From Acidiflorens sp963847715 (GTDB taxonomy: Bacteria; Acidobacteriota; Terriglobia; Terriglobales; Acidobacteriaceae): a stretch of 64,000 nucleotides of DNA. A model generated the notes under the pieces. That model saw only the letters and a program-made list of their open reading frames with translations, made no database searches and had not been told where the DNA came from. Each line of letters starts with the position of its first letter. The first letter of the stretch is position 1. The stretch is taken from assembly GCA_963847715.1 (NCBI GenBank), contig CAWKAZ010000026.1, positions 186,001-250,000 of the forward strand, written 5' to 3'. Of this stretch, positions 41,193 to 49,616 are shown in pieces. Made by a program: the position numbers and the translations under genes.

Positions 41193-41301
41193 GCTTCAAA
41201 GTTTCAGGGTTTCAAGGTTTCAGAGACAGAAGCGGTCGTAGTCCCAACGAACCGATCCTTGTGGTTTTGAAACCTTGAAACTTTGAAACCTTGAAACCTG
41301 T
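41193..41301. repeat. Intergenic hairpin of short tandem repeats (TTTCAAGG type), copy 2
   Basis: Left arm with TTCAAAGTTTCAGGG and TTTCAAGGTTTCA (41194-41222) and right arm with TTTTGAAACC, TTGAAACTTTGAAACC, TTGAAACC (41266-41299), separated by about 43 bases, lie between the paralogue 2 gene and the convergent arginase gene. The left arm is almost identical to those at 357-437 and 58455-58567. Confidence 0.85.
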
Positions 41302-41303
41302 TT

Positions 41304-42248
41304 TCACAAAATCTTCTTTCCAAACGCTGAGAGCGCCAGTTCTACGGCCAGATCCGCGGTCTGGTTGCGCTCGTCGATGACCGGATTCACTTCCACAATT
41401 TCGAAGCTCAGCATCCGGCCATGGTCGGAAATGATTTCCATGGCGAGATGGGCTTCGCGATACGTCGCGCCGCCCCAGACCGGAGTGCCGACTCCAGGTG
41501 CGTCTTCGGGGTCGATCCAATCCATGTCGAGCGAGACGTGATAGCCCGCAGTGCCGCGTCCGGCCATGCGTAGCGCTTCCTCCATGACGGCGCGCATTCC
41601 GCGCTCGTCGATGTCACGCATGGTAAAGACCTCGACTCCGGCTTTTCGAATGTTTTCCTTCTCGTAGTTATCAACATCGCGGATACCGACGAGCACGCAG
41701 TTCTCTGGCGCGACCTTGGGAGAGAAGTCGTAAATATTGCCCAGTTCGGCGGGAGGCAGTCCCATAAGCGCGGCGAGTGGCATGCCATGGACATTCCCGC
41801 TGGGAGAAGACTCGGGCGTATTCATGTCGGTATGCGCGTCGATCCAGAGCAGTCCGATCTTCTGGTTCTTGCGCCGGTAGAACTCAGCGACGCCGGATAC
41901 GGTCCCGGCCGCGACTGAGTGATCGCCACCGAGGACAAGAGGAACCTTACCCGCCTCAAGGGTCTTCAACACCAAGTCAGCGCTCTTGGTACAGGTCGCA
42001 GTAATCTCCTTGAGATATTTGGAGTTGGCCGCGCCTTCCTTTTTCTGTTCCGGAATGGCGACGACGATGTTGCCGGCATCTTCGACAGTGTGGCCAATGG
42101 CTTCGAGACGAGCCTCGAGCCCGGCAACGCGGACGGCCGAAGGGCCCATATCGACGCCGCGGCGGGATTGGCCAAGATCAAGAGGGACGCCGATCACACG
42201 TATCTGGCGTGGAGTGATATTGCTGAACGTCGTGGTTCGCAGTGGCAT
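41304..42248 (-). CDS. rocF: Arginase
   Basis: This 314-residue ureohydrolase has the manganese ligands of the family: LGGDHSVAAGTVSGVAEF (His), GLLWIDAHTDMNTPE (Asp-His-Asp) and VSLDMDWIDPEDAPGVGTP (Asp-x-Asp), plus the substrate loop SGNVHGMPLAALMG that favours arginine over agmatine. The ATG at 42248 (MPLRTTTFSN) was preferred to an upstream start inside the GxxExxY gene. It makes urea and ornithine from arginine. The TTTCAAGG repeat abuts its stop codon, and the gene just upstream is the GxxExxY cassette. Confidence 0.92.
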   Translation of the reverse strand: MPLRTTTFSNITPRQIRVIGVPLDLGQSRRGVDMGPSAVRVAGLEARLEAIGHTVEDAGNIVVAIPEQKKEGAANSKYLKEITATCTKSADLVLKTLEAGKVPLVLGGDHSVAAGTVSGVAEFYRRKNQKIGLLWIDAHTDMNTPESSPSGNVHGMPLAALMGLPPAELGNIYDFSPKVAPENCVLVGIRDVDNYEKENIRKAGVEVFTMRDIDERGMRAVMEEALRMAGRGTAGYHVSLDMDWIDPEDAPGVGTPVWGGATYREAHLAMEIISDHGRMLSFEIVEVNPVIDERNQTADLAVELALSAFGKKIL

Positions 42249-42255
42249 ATGCTTC

Positions 42256-42693
42256 CTATTTAACCGCGGAATGCGCAGAGTACGCAGAGGAAGGGAAGTC
42301 ATTCACCAGTCTGCGAATTCCATGCTTCAGCATTGTGCAGTGGAAGTTAAGAAGCAACCCTACTCGACAATTGGACAGCTTCAGGTAGGAGAGCAACTGG
42401 GCGTCGTGCACAGTATTTAGCTTCTCAACGGCTTTTATTTCGACGATCACGCAATCAGCTACGACCAAGTCTAGACGGTAGCCGCAATCGAGCTTAACCG
42501 CTTTGTATGTAATTGGCAGCGGCTTTTGCTGTTCAACGCGGAGGCCACGCTCGCGAAGTTCAAAAACAAGGCAGGCTTCGTACGCGGATTCCAGCAAGCC
42601 TGGACCTAGTGCGCGATGAACCTCCATTGCAGCACCGATGATCTGCTCGGTGATTGCGTTTAGCTGACCTGCTTGAACCACCACGGTAGTCAT
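42256..42693 (-). CDS. GxxExxY protein (PDDEXK-fold nuclease-like)
   Basis: This 145-residue protein has the signature GLLESAY (about 31-37) and the nuclease-like core LDCGYRLDLVVADCVIVEIK (Asp ... Glu-x-Lys), followed by LLSYLKLSNCRVGLLLNFHC. It belongs to the GxxExxY family (PDDEXK_3 fold), whose function is not established. The gene lies between two inverted CGCAGAG-type repeats; its last codons and stop are encoded by the outer end of the left repeat (residues SSAYSAHSAVK). The ATG at 42693 is chosen because family members begin close to this point. No ribosome site of the usual kind is seen. Confidence 0.85.
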   Translation of the reverse strand: MTTVVVQAGQLNAITEQIIGAAMEVHRALGPGLLESAYEACLVFELRERGLRVEQQKPLPITYKAVKLDCGYRLDLVVADCVIVEIKAVEKLNTVHDAQLLSYLKLSNCRVGLLLNFHCTMLKHGIRRLVNDFPSSAYSAHSAVK

Positions 42694-42735
42694 GCAATTG
42701 CTTCTCTGCGGACTTAGCGATCTCTGCGGTTCAAT
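42258..42735. mobile_element. Candidate 478-bp mobile unit: GxxExxY gene between inverted repeats
   Basis: Left end 42258-42296 reads ATTTAACCGCGG..., with CGCAGAG twice; the right end, read from 42735 on the minus strand, is ATTGAACCGCAGAG... CCGCAGAGAAG. The arms are imperfect copies (about 38 bases) in inverted orientation and enclose only the GxxExxY gene. The unit fits exactly between the arginase start and the asnS stop (which begins at 42737). No obvious target duplication was found. It resembles REP-flanked small mobile units in design. Confidence 0.55.
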
Positions 42736-42736
42736 G

Positions 42737-44062
42737 CTATGGATACAGTCGGTGCAGCATGCGCGGGAATGGAATTGTCTCGCGCACGTGCTCCAGTCCG
42801 CAGATCCAGGCGACGGCACGCTCGATACCCATGCCGAAACCGGAGTGCGGAACACTGCCGTACTTGCGGAGATCAAGATACCACTTGAATGCTTCCTCAG
42901 GCAGATTGTGCTCGTGAATCCGCTGCAGGAGCAGGTCATGCGAGGCCATACGCTGCGATCCGCCGATGATTTCGCCGTAGCCTTCCGGAGCGAGTACATC
43001 CACGCAAAGAGCGAGGTCGGGACGCTGCGGATCCGGTTCCATATAAAACGCTTTCACGCTGGCCGGGTAACGATGGACCATGACTGGCCGATCGTACAGC
43101 GAGGAAAGATAGGTCTCGTCGGGCGAGCCGAGATCTCCGCCCCACTCGAATTTGTTTTCGAGCTTGCCCTGCGCGTGGCCTTCCTGCAGTTTCGCGACCG
43201 CTTCGTCGTAAGTGATGCGCGGGAAGGGCGCGTCGATGTTTTCGAGCTTGCTCAGGTCCCGCCCGATGACTGTGAGATCGGGGCGCCGTCGTTCTAGACA
43301 TCGCTTGACTAAGAACGTCAGGAGTCCTTCGGCGAGTTCCATCAGATCGTCGAGGGTGCCGTAGGCAACTTCTGGCTCGACCATCCAGAATTCGGTGAGG
43401 TGGCGACGGGTCTTCGATTTCTCCGCGCGAAAAGTCGGACCAAACGAATAGACCTTACCGAGCGCCATCGCGGTTGCTTCAATGTAAAGTTGGCCGGATT
43501 GCGTCAGGTAGGCCTGCTCTTCGAAATAGTCCACGGGGAAAAGGGTTGAGGTTCCTTCGCACGCCGCGGGCGTAAGGATCGGCGGGTCGGTCAAAGTGAA
43601 TCCGTTACTGTCGAAGAAGTCGCGTGCAGCGCGAATGATTTCGGCGCGCACACGCAGGATCGAGGCCTGACGCTGCGAGCGCAGCCAGAGATGACGGTGC
43701 TCCATCAGGAAATCGACGCCGTGTTCCTTCGGGGTTATCGGATATGGAGTCCCCTCGGCGACGCGCTGTACCACCTGGACGTTGGAGACGTCGAGTTCGT
43801 ATCCGCCGGGAGCGCGCTTATCGGCGCGGACTTTGCCTTCCACGATGACGCTCGACTCCTGCGTCAACCCTTTGATGGCGTCGAAGACTTCGGGAGGAAC
43901 GGCATTCTTCGGAACGACTCCCTGGATGACTCCGGAGCCGTCGCGAAATTGCGGGAAGAGCAGTTTGCCGCTTTCGCGGAGGTTGTAGAGCCATCCGCGA
44001 ATGGTGACGGATTGGCCTTCGTGCTTGCCGATTTCTGCGATTGTGCTGATGGGGGTGGACAT
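42737..44062 (-). CDS. asnS: Asparaginyl-tRNA synthetase
   Basis: This class IIb synthetase of 441 residues has an N-terminal OB-fold anticodon domain (SVTIRGWLYNLRESGKLLFP), motif 2 (FGPTFRAEKSKTRRHLTEFW) and motif 3 (HSGFGMGIERAVAWICG ... RETIPFPR). The segment ALGKVYSFGPTFRAE and the ending PRMLHRLYP favour AsnRS over AspRS. It charges tRNA-Asn with asparagine in the cytoplasm. Its stop codon directly abuts the GxxExxY cassette, so the cassette lies at its 3' end. Confidence 0.94.
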   Translation of the reverse strand: MSTPISTIAEIGKHEGQSVTIRGWLYNLRESGKLLFPQFRDGSGVIQGVVPKNAVPPEVFDAIKGLTQESSVIVEGKVRADKRAPGGYELDVSNVQVVQRVAEGTPYPITPKEHGVDFLMEHRHLWLRSQRQASILRVRAEIIRAARDFFDSNGFTLTDPPILTPAACEGTSTLFPVDYFEEQAYLTQSGQLYIEATAMALGKVYSFGPTFRAEKSKTRRHLTEFWMVEPEVAYGTLDDLMELAEGLLTFLVKRCLERRRPDLTVIGRDLSKLENIDAPFPRITYDEAVAKLQEGHAQGKLENKFEWGGDLGSPDETYLSSLYDRPVMVHRYPASVKAFYMEPDPQRPDLALCVDVLAPEGYGEIIGGSQRMASHDLLLQRIHEHNLPEEAFKWYLDLRKYGSVPHSGFGMGIERAVAWICGLEHVRETIPFPRMLHRLYP

Positions 44063-44103
44063 AAGGTCGAATTTCTTACTCAGGCAATAAAGTGGAATTG
44101 TAA

Positions 44104-44195
44104 GGTCAGAGGTTAGAGGTCAGATTGCAGAACTAAAACCTGTCGGTTTGGGCCGTGGGGGTTAACCTCTGCAATCTGACCTCTAACCTCTGACC
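44104..44195. repeat. Perfect 27-bp inverted repeat (GGTCAGAGGTTAGAGG type)
   Basis: The left arm 44104-44130 begins GGTCAGAGGTTAGAGG and ends GATTGCAG. The right arm 44169-44195 is its exact reverse complement. The 38-base spacer between them is unrelated in sequence. It lies in the gap between asnS and the TIM-barrel gene (both minus strand). Like the TTTCAAGG elements, each arm is a degenerate short tandem repeat (GTCAGAGGTTAGAGGTCAGA). Confidence 0.85.
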
Positions 44196-44202
44196 CTTGT
44201 TT

Positions 44203-45024
44203 TTACTCGTCTTGCAGCTTCTTGAAGGTGGTACTCACTTCGTCGCTGGGACTCTTTTTCTCTTCGCCATCGACTTCGAGCAGCAGAGGCGGTTTTTGCG
44301 GCGCCGTGCGCAGCAACTCCATCGTCTCTTTCCAGTTGATCGATCCGTTGCCCGGCCACAGATGTGAGTCTTTGTCCTTGTTGTTGTCGTGTACGTGCGT
44401 CGAGCAGATGTGGTTCTTCAGCGTGGCAAAGCTTTCGGCGATGCCTTCCATCATGTGCGCGTGTCCACAATCGAAGCACACACCGATGTCGTCGAAGTGC
44501 ATGGTCTTGATGAACTCGACCAGACGATCAGGAGTGGACAGCTCGTTCGGAATGTTTTCGATCAGCAGCCTTACTCCCAGCGGCTTGGCGAAGGCGCGCA
44601 GGTGCTCGACGGAAGTCATGGCCGCTTCGAACTTTTTCTCATCGAACACGTCGTTCGGATTGCCAATATGTTGCACCAAAAAGCGGAACGGGATGTGCTC
44701 GGCGACCTCGAGTGCGCGTTTGATCTCGTCCATTGCGTCGATGCGGCCGGCACGATCGGTGGAGGCGATGTTGACCGGCGGCGACCCTGTGCGTCCCCAC
44801 TCGTAGTCGGAATACAGAGGCGCATGAATGGAATTCAGAGGAATGCCGGTGGTCTTGAACCAGTCGGCAATTTCGCGCACGTGTTGCTTGCGGTTGGCGT
44901 AATCGAAGTGCTGCCGGGCGGCGAAAATCTCGATCGACTCGGCTCCGGCCTTGACAAGCTCGTCAAGCAGGCCCGGATGGAGCCGTTCCTTTACATAGAT
45001 GTATGTCGAGACCGCCCTCTGCAT
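44203..45024 (-). CDS. Sugar phosphate isomerase/epimerase-like TIM-barrel protein
   Basis: This 273-residue xylose-isomerase-like TIM barrel shows ESIEIFAARQHFDYANRKQH, FLVQHIGNPND, VRLLIENIPNELSTPDRL, VCFDCGHAHMMEG, and STHVHDNNKDKDSHLWPGNG. These His/Glu/Asp positions match the metal-binding AP-endonuclease 2 family. The substrate is not predictable. It is translationally coupled to the gamma-glutamyltransferase gene upstream (TGATG overlap). Confidence 0.88.
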   Translation of the reverse strand: MQRAVSTYIYVKERLHPGLLDELVKAGAESIEIFAARQHFDYANRKQHVREIADWFKTTGIPLNSIHAPLYSDYEWGRTGSPPVNIASTDRAGRIDAMDEIKRALEVAEHIPFRFLVQHIGNPNDVFDEKKFEAAMTSVEHLRAFAKPLGVRLLIENIPNELSTPDRLVEFIKTMHFDDIGVCFDCGHAHMMEGIAESFATLKNHICSTHVHDNNKDKDSHLWPGNGSINWKETMELLRTAPQKPPLLLEVDGEEKKSPSDEVSTTFKKLQDE

Positions 45025-46757
45025 CAGTAACCTACCGCCTTCCCGTTGTTTCGTCCGTCGCTGGCGCCGAGCCGCTCGCCGGTCTTGGGGTCAACCATGA
45101 TGCATTCGCCGTCACCCCAGAAATGTTCGACTTTCAGCTTATGTCCTTTGGAACGCAGAACATTCATTGTATCGGGAGAGAGACGATCTTCGACGAGAAT
45201 CTCGTCGGGGAGCCACTGGTTGTGAAACCTGGGTGCGTTGACGGCCTCCTGGATATCAAGCCCGAAATCAACCACGCCAATCAGGACGTTGGCCACCGTC
45301 GTAATAATGGTGGGGCCTCCGGGCGTGCCCAAAACAAGGAAGAGCTTCCCATTTTTCAGGACGATCGTGGGCGTCATAGCGGAGAGAGGCCGCTTCCCCG
45401 GGCCAATGGCGTTGGCCGGACCCTGGATCAATCCATAAGCGTTTGGAATGCCTTGTTTGGCCGCAAAATCGTCCATCTCGTCGTTCAGCAAAAAGCCCAA
45501 CCCCTCCGCGGTGACACGCGAGCCGAAGGTGTCGTTGAGGGTGGTAGTCACCGCAACGGCGTTGCCTTCGGCATCAACAACGGAATAGTGGGTGGTGTTC
45601 TGAGGTTCGCGGAGGGACGCGATCCGCGACCGGGCGACACGCTCGAGTTCAGCGAAAGCTGGGCGCTTTAGATCTTTGCTCGCGCTAGCATGATTGACTT
45701 CGATGGAGTCGCGCCAGGCGGCGGCGTACCTCTTGTCGATAAGTTGGGCGACAGGGACCGTGGCGAAATCGGGGTCGCCCATGAAGTCAGCGCGATCGTA
45801 AAATGCCCGGCGAAAGCCTTCTGCTTCGAGATGAATGGCGTCGGCGGAGCGGTTGCCGAGTTTGGCGAGGTCGAAGCCTTCGAGAATATTCAGAATTTCG
45901 ACCAGCGCGACTCCGCCGGAAGACGGCGGCGGAGCGCTGATGATGTCGTATCCACGGTAGGTGCCACGAATGGGCTCACGCTCCTTGACTTCGTAGGCGG
46001 CGAGATCGGCGGCGGTGACGAGGCCTCCACCTTTGTGGATGGCGGCCGCCAATTCGCGTGCCAGAGCTCCGTGGTAGAAGTCGTCGGGATCTTTGGCGAT
46101 GCGCTCGAGCGTGCGGGCGAGTTCTGGTTGTTTGAACAGCTCGCCGGGCCGGTAGTAATTTCCATCGCGCAGAAAAAGCCGCTTGGATTGAGAAAACTGG
46201 GCGAGGTAGTCGTCCTCTTTTATGTCCTGCGCGTCTTCGTAGGCGAGAGTGAACCCGTCACGGGCGAGCCTAATAGCGGGTGCGATTACTTGTTGAAGCG
46301 ACAGTTTTCCGTATTTCTTCTCCGCGTAAACCAATCCAGCCACGGAGCCCGGGACGCCAATGGACCTGTAGCCGACCACACTTGAGCCAAGGTTGGAGTC
46401 GGGCAGCACGTTGCCCTGGGCGTCGAGGTACATATTCTCGGTGGCCGTAGCGGGAGCTTTTTCGCGGAAGTCGATGAAGTGGACTTCACCGGTGGCGTTA
46501 CGCAGAAGGAGGAATCCGCCTCCACCAAGATTTCCCGCCTGGGGATGGACGACGGCCAGGGCGAACCCGGTGGCCACCGCAGCATCGACAGCATTGCCTC
46601 CGGCCTGCAGCATTTCAACGCCGGCACGGGAAGCGAGTTCGTGGACGCTGGTGACGATGGCATGCGAGGCATGCGTCGGCCGAAGCGGCGCCGCCTGGCC
46701 GACAGCCGCGAACAAACACAGGCTGCAGAGAATCAGAACATTGCGTTGAAAGCGCAT
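45024..46757 (-). CDS. ggt: Gamma-glutamyltransferase
   Basis: This 577-residue periplasmic Ntn-hydrolase has a signal peptide (VLILCSLCLFAAVGQAA). Family markers are ATGFALAVVHPQAGNLGGGG, FIDFREKAPATATENMY, the processing Thr in NTTHYSVVDAEGNAVAVTTT, TLNDTFGS, and near the end GTPGGPTIITTVANVLIG. The precursor would cut itself before the Thr into two subunits. It cleaves gamma-glutamyl bonds, as in glutathione. The start at 46757 gives a normal signal sequence. It is transcribed with the TIM-barrel gene. Confidence 0.95.
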   Translation of the reverse strand: MRFQRNVLILCSLCLFAAVGQAAPLRPTHASHAIVTSVHELASRAGVEMLQAGGNAVDAAVATGFALAVVHPQAGNLGGGGFLLLRNATGEVHFIDFREKAPATATENMYLDAQGNVLPDSNLGSSVVGYRSIGVPGSVAGLVYAEKKYGKLSLQQVIAPAIRLARDGFTLAYEDAQDIKEDDYLAQFSQSKRLFLRDGNYYRPGELFKQPELARTLERIAKDPDDFYHGALARELAAAIHKGGGLVTAADLAAYEVKEREPIRGTYRGYDIISAPPPSSGGVALVEILNILEGFDLAKLGNRSADAIHLEAEGFRRAFYDRADFMGDPDFATVPVAQLIDKRYAAAWRDSIEVNHASASKDLKRPAFAELERVARSRIASLREPQNTTHYSVVDAEGNAVAVTTTLNDTFGSRVTAEGLGFLLNDEMDDFAAKQGIPNAYGLIQGPANAIGPGKRPLSAMTPTIVLKNGKLFLVLGTPGGPTIITTVANVLIGVVDFGLDIQEAVNAPRFHNQWLPDEILVEDRLSPDTMNVLRSKGHKLKVEHFWGDGECIMVDPKTGERLGASDGRNNGKAVGY

Positions 46758-46810
46758 GAATTAGGGCGAACTACGAGGCTAGTCCAGCCACTTGCGCCTC
46801 GTCAAACCCG

Positions 46811-46850
46811 GTTCACCGCCGAGACACGGAGGACGCCGAGAACGGCAAGG
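46811..46850. repeat. Solo CGAGACACGG-type repeat
   Basis: The sequence GGTTCACCGCCGAGACACGG followed by AGGACGCCGAGAA is a short periodic GA-rich repeat related in design to the CGCAGAG arms around the GxxExxY gene. It lies upstream of ggt, in the gap to the MmcQ/YjbR gene. A weaker continuation (GCGCACGGAGGAAGGCGG) is at 46863-46880. Confidence 0.4.
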
Positions 46851-46888
46851 GCTTAGTCAAAAGGCGCACGGAGGAAGGCGGGGGAAAG

Positions 46889-47269
46889 TTACTTCCTTTT
46901 CTCGCAACGTTTCAGCGATTTCTTCTTGTTCACGGATTTCTTCCCTGATGCTTTCGCTGAAACCAGGTCGTACGACTGGCGGATCAGCGCTTCGAGTTCG
47001 TTCGCGGGGAGGACGTTGGAGTTGGCGAGCATCACCCATTTGTAACGTCCGACATAGGGTGCGATGGAGATGCCTTCAATTTCGAGGAGTTCATGGAATT
47101 TCTCGGGCGTGCATTTTAGAGTGATGCGCGGGAAGCGGCCGTCGGAGAGAACCATCCCGGTGAAGATTTTGCCGCGGACCTTAAAACAGAGATCGTCGGC
47201 CCAGGGCATGTCCTCAGTGACATCGGGGAAGGAGCGGCAGAGTTTGCGGATCCAGTCGAGGTCGGGCAT
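46889..47269 (-). CDS. MmcQ/YjbR family DNA-binding-like protein
   Basis: This 126-residue protein has the YjbR/CyaY-like pattern: LCRSFPDVTEDMPWADDLCF, FRVRGKIF-like FKVRGKIFTGMVL, ITLKCTPEKFHELLE, and VMLANSNVLPANELEALIRQ. Family members fold like the histone-fold-related DNA-binding protein CyaY. The C-terminus (about 105-126) is Lys/Ser-rich and may bind nucleic acid. The function is unknown. Confidence 0.85.
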   Translation of the reverse strand: MPDLDWIRKLCRSFPDVTEDMPWADDLCFKVRGKIFTGMVLSDGRFPRITLKCTPEKFHELLEIEGISIAPYVGRYKWVMLANSNVLPANELEALIRQSYDLVSAKASGKKSVNKKKSLKRCEKRK

Positions 47270-47280
47270 GGACTAGCCAG

Positions 47281-47676
47281 TCACTTCTGCAGTAGGTAGC
47301 GTTCTTTCAATTCACCTTCGAAATATCCAAGCCGTCCGGGTAGGCAGGAAATCACAGTTCCCATGCCATAACCGACAATCTGCTTCAGAGCTGCCGATAA
47401 CCCCATTTCCTTGCCATCGAAATTGCTGTCTTCAGAAATAAGGTAGCAAGTGTCGGGAGCGCCGAGGCTACGAAGGATCGCGTAGATCGAATCTGGGTGT
47501 TGTTGATTTGGTTTTATGCTTCTAAGGCATTCGGGCGCCAGAACGTAGGTTCCGTGGTGAGCAAACTCGTCGACGAACTTGCGGCGCTTTTTGGGATTGG
47601 CGAGACCGAGGCGAACACGCTCACGGCGCGCATGTTGGACAAAAGACTCCACGAACTCCTGCTCATGTAAGTTCAT
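47281..47676 (-). CDS. Hypothetical protein
   Basis: From the ATG at 47676 (MNLHEQEFVESF) the protein has 131 residues without membrane segment or signal peptide. Charged stretches (RRERVRLGLANPKKRRKFVD) precede a part with VLAPECLRSIKPNQ and DTCYLISEDSNFDGKEMGLS. The family is not recognised. It lies between the YjbR gene and vapC, all in the same direction, but probably in a separate unit. Confidence 0.65.
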   Translation of the reverse strand: MNLHEQEFVESFVQHARRERVRLGLANPKKRRKFVDEFAHHGTYVLAPECLRSIKPNQQHPDSIYAILRSLGAPDTCYLISEDSNFDGKEMGLSAALKQIVGYGMGTVISCLPGRLGYFEGELKERYLLQK

Positions 47677-47703
47677 ATGGCTATCCAAGGAAATCAAACG
47701 AGC

Positions 47704-48120
47704 TTACAAATCAACCGCCCAGTTCACGGGCGGACGCAGATCTTCAACCTGAGCAAACGTCTTATCCCCGGTAACCAAAGTAGCGTTTGTGCTGATGGCG
47801 TGGGCCGCGATTAGCATATCCAGAGCGCTAAGAGTCTTGCCGGCACGTTCCAGTTTGAAACGAAGGGTCCCATAAGCGTGCGCCTCATCGCTGCCCCAAG
47901 GTAGGATTTGTATCTTTCCCAGGAAGTCGTTGAGAACCGTTCGAAAAGCCAGACTCGGCGGTTTCTTGGCCAGCCCATAACGAATTTCGGCCTCGGTGAC
48001 GACTGAGATACATCCGACCTCATTGATTTTCAAGCCATCCAAACGGTCCCTTGCAGCACTAGATTTTCCCCGGACGATGTAGCTCACGGTATTCGTGTCG
48101 AGCATCCAGGTTCGAACCAT
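47704..48120 (-). CDS. vapC: PIN-domain toxin of a VapBC module
   Basis: This 138-residue PIN ribonuclease has the four acidic residues expected: Asp8 in MLDTNT, Glu in VVTEAEIRYGL, Asp in LSALDMLIAAHA, and Asp in LVTGDKTFAQ. Its ATG overlaps the antitoxin stop by one base, so it is translated from the same mRNA. VapC toxins cut RNA, often tRNA, when free of VapB. Confidence 0.92.
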   Translation of the reverse strand: MVRTWMLDTNTVSYIVRGKSSAARDRLDGLKINEVGCISVVTEAEIRYGLAKKPPSLAFRTVLNDFLGKIQILPWGSDEAHAYGTLRFKLERAGKTLSALDMLIAAHAISTNATLVTGDKTFAQVEDLRPPVNWAVDL

Positions 48121-48368
48121 CAGAAGTCTCGCTTCTCCGGCGGCCTCGTATCTCGATCGGTCAGAAAATCGTCAGGAACCCCGGCCTCGTCCAGCGCGGC
48201 GAAGATTTCTTTCCAGGTTTTTGCCGGTGCTTCCGACAGAATCAGGTCTCCGCTCTGCGGGTCGCGACGGAGGTAAACCTCGTCAGTCTTGAATCGGAAC
48301 TCGGCGGGAATCCTTACGGCCTGACTCCTTCCGCTGTAGAAGACTTTTGCTTTGGAACTGGGCGCCAT
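48120..48368 (-). CDS. vapB: VapB-type (AbrB-fold) antitoxin
   Basis: This 82-residue protein has an N-terminal swapped-hairpin DNA-binding domain (MAPSSKAKVFYSGRSQAVRI and PAEFRF), followed by an acidic C-terminus with ILSEAPAKTWKEIFAALDEA that would wrap the PIN toxin. AACGGAGG lies 5 bases before the ATG. It controls its own operon through the palindrome at 48379-48406. Confidence 0.9.
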   Translation of the reverse strand: MAPSSKAKVFYSGRSQAVRIPAEFRFKTDEVYLRRDPQSGDLILSEAPAKTWKEIFAALDEAGVPDDFLTDRDTRPPEKRDF

Positions 48369-48378
48369 GCGATCCTCC

Positions 48379-48406
48379 GTTGCTATATATCATGCTATAT
48401 AGCAAC
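48379..48406. promoter_or_regulatory. VapB operator palindrome
   Basis: A 28-base inverted repeat lies directly upstream of vapB; its outer ends are GTTGCTATAT and ATATAGCAAC. Only one position pair mismatches over 14 bp per half. The TATATA inside can serve as the -10 box, so bound VapBC would block the promoter. Confidence 0.7.
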
Positions 48407-48473
48407 GTGGATTGCAAGAGGTTTCGTCGCCGATGGCCAAGTGCACGCGGGCGGGGCGCCCAGGCCACATGAG

Positions 48474-49616
48474 CTACACTTGGTCTCTGGCTTCGCCCAA
48501 GGTTACCGACACTTCCAACTGTTTCTTCCCCCGGAAGATGGTCACCTTTACGGTGTCTCCGGCGCGGTGCTTGTTCATGATTTGGGCCAGATCCTGCTGG
48601 CTTTCGAGTCTTTCGCCATCGATTGCGACCATTAAGTCTCCGCCAATCATGATGGGCGTGTTGCCCAGGTACGCGCGCTCGTTGCCGCCACGCAATCCTG
48701 CACGGTCGGCGGATCCTCCAGCGACAGCCTGAACGATGAGCAGTCCGTAGTCGGCCGCGAGTCCCAACTCTTCGGCGATTTCCGGATCGACCGGGATTGT
48801 GCGTACGCCGAGCGCCGGACGGCGCACGCGTCCAAGCGTAACCAGATCGTTGACCACGGCTTTCGCGGTGTTGATGGGGATGGCGAAGCCAATGCCGGAG
48901 CTTTGCTCAGCGCCATTGGAGGCGATCATCGTATTGATTCCGATGACCTCCCCGTGCCAGTTGAGCAGCGGGCCGCCAGAATTGCCGGGGTTGATGGCGG
49001 CGTCCGTCTGGATAGCCTCGTCGATGATCATGCCGTCGGGTTCTTGCACCTGGCGGATTGAGCTGACGATGCCGCGCGTCAAAGTTCCAGCGAGGCCGAA
49101 GGGATTGCCGATGGCATAGACCTTCTGGCCAACCTGCAGATTGGTGGAGTCGCCGAGGACCATCGATTGCAGGTTGGCGGCCTTGATCTGAACAATGGCC
49201 AAGTCATGCGACTTGTCTGTGCCGACGATGGTGGCCTTGTATTTCTTGCGGTCGTGGAGCGTGACTTCAACCTGTCGGGCGTTCGCAATGACGTGGTAGT
49301 TGGTGAGGATGTGTCCTTCTTTGTCGATGACGAAGCCGGAGCCTTGGCCTTCCTGCGGGACCAACCCGTAGAAAAAATCGAAGGTCATGACACGCGAAGT
49401 GATGTTGACGACCGATCCGATGTTCTTGCGGTAGACGTTGATGTTGTTCTGTTCTTCGGCGTCGAGCGCCTCGTTCCCGGCCGCTTCGGTGATTTCAACG
49501 TGCTGCGGACGGGCGATCCAGCTAGGCGGATTGAGATGTCCGTTGCGGTAGGTGGTGAAATAGAAAAAGGCCGATGCCAGCGCGATGCCGAAAATGACGG
49601 GGCGGACAAATTTCAT
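48474..49616 (-). CDS. DegP/HtrA-type periplasmic serine protease
   Basis: From the ATG at 49616 (MKFVRPVIFGIALAS) the protein has 380 residues: one N-terminal membrane anchor, a trypsin-like domain and one C-terminal PDZ domain. The triad is His in ILTNYHVIANA, Asp in TDKSHDLAIVQIK, and Ser in AAINPGNSGGPLL. The PDZ domain has LRGGNERAYLGNTPIMIGGD. This is the DegS/short DegP layout, for quality control or regulated cleavage in the periplasm. Upstream in-frame ATGs would add an untypical 49-residue leader and were rejected. Confidence 0.92.
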   Translation of the reverse strand: MKFVRPVIFGIALASAFFYFTTYRNGHLNPPSWIARPQHVEITEAAGNEALDAEEQNNINVYRKNIGSVVNITSRVMTFDFFYGLVPQEGQGSGFVIDKEGHILTNYHVIANARQVEVTLHDRKKYKATIVGTDKSHDLAIVQIKAANLQSMVLGDSTNLQVGQKVYAIGNPFGLAGTLTRGIVSSIRQVQEPDGMIIDEAIQTDAAINPGNSGGPLLNWHGEVIGINTMIASNGAEQSSGIGFAIPINTAKAVVNDLVTLGRVRRPALGVRTIPVDPEIAEELGLAADYGLLIVQAVAGGSADRAGLRGGNERAYLGNTPIMIGGDLMVAIDGERLESQQDLAQIMNKHRAGDTVKVTIFRGKKQLEVSVTLGEARDQV

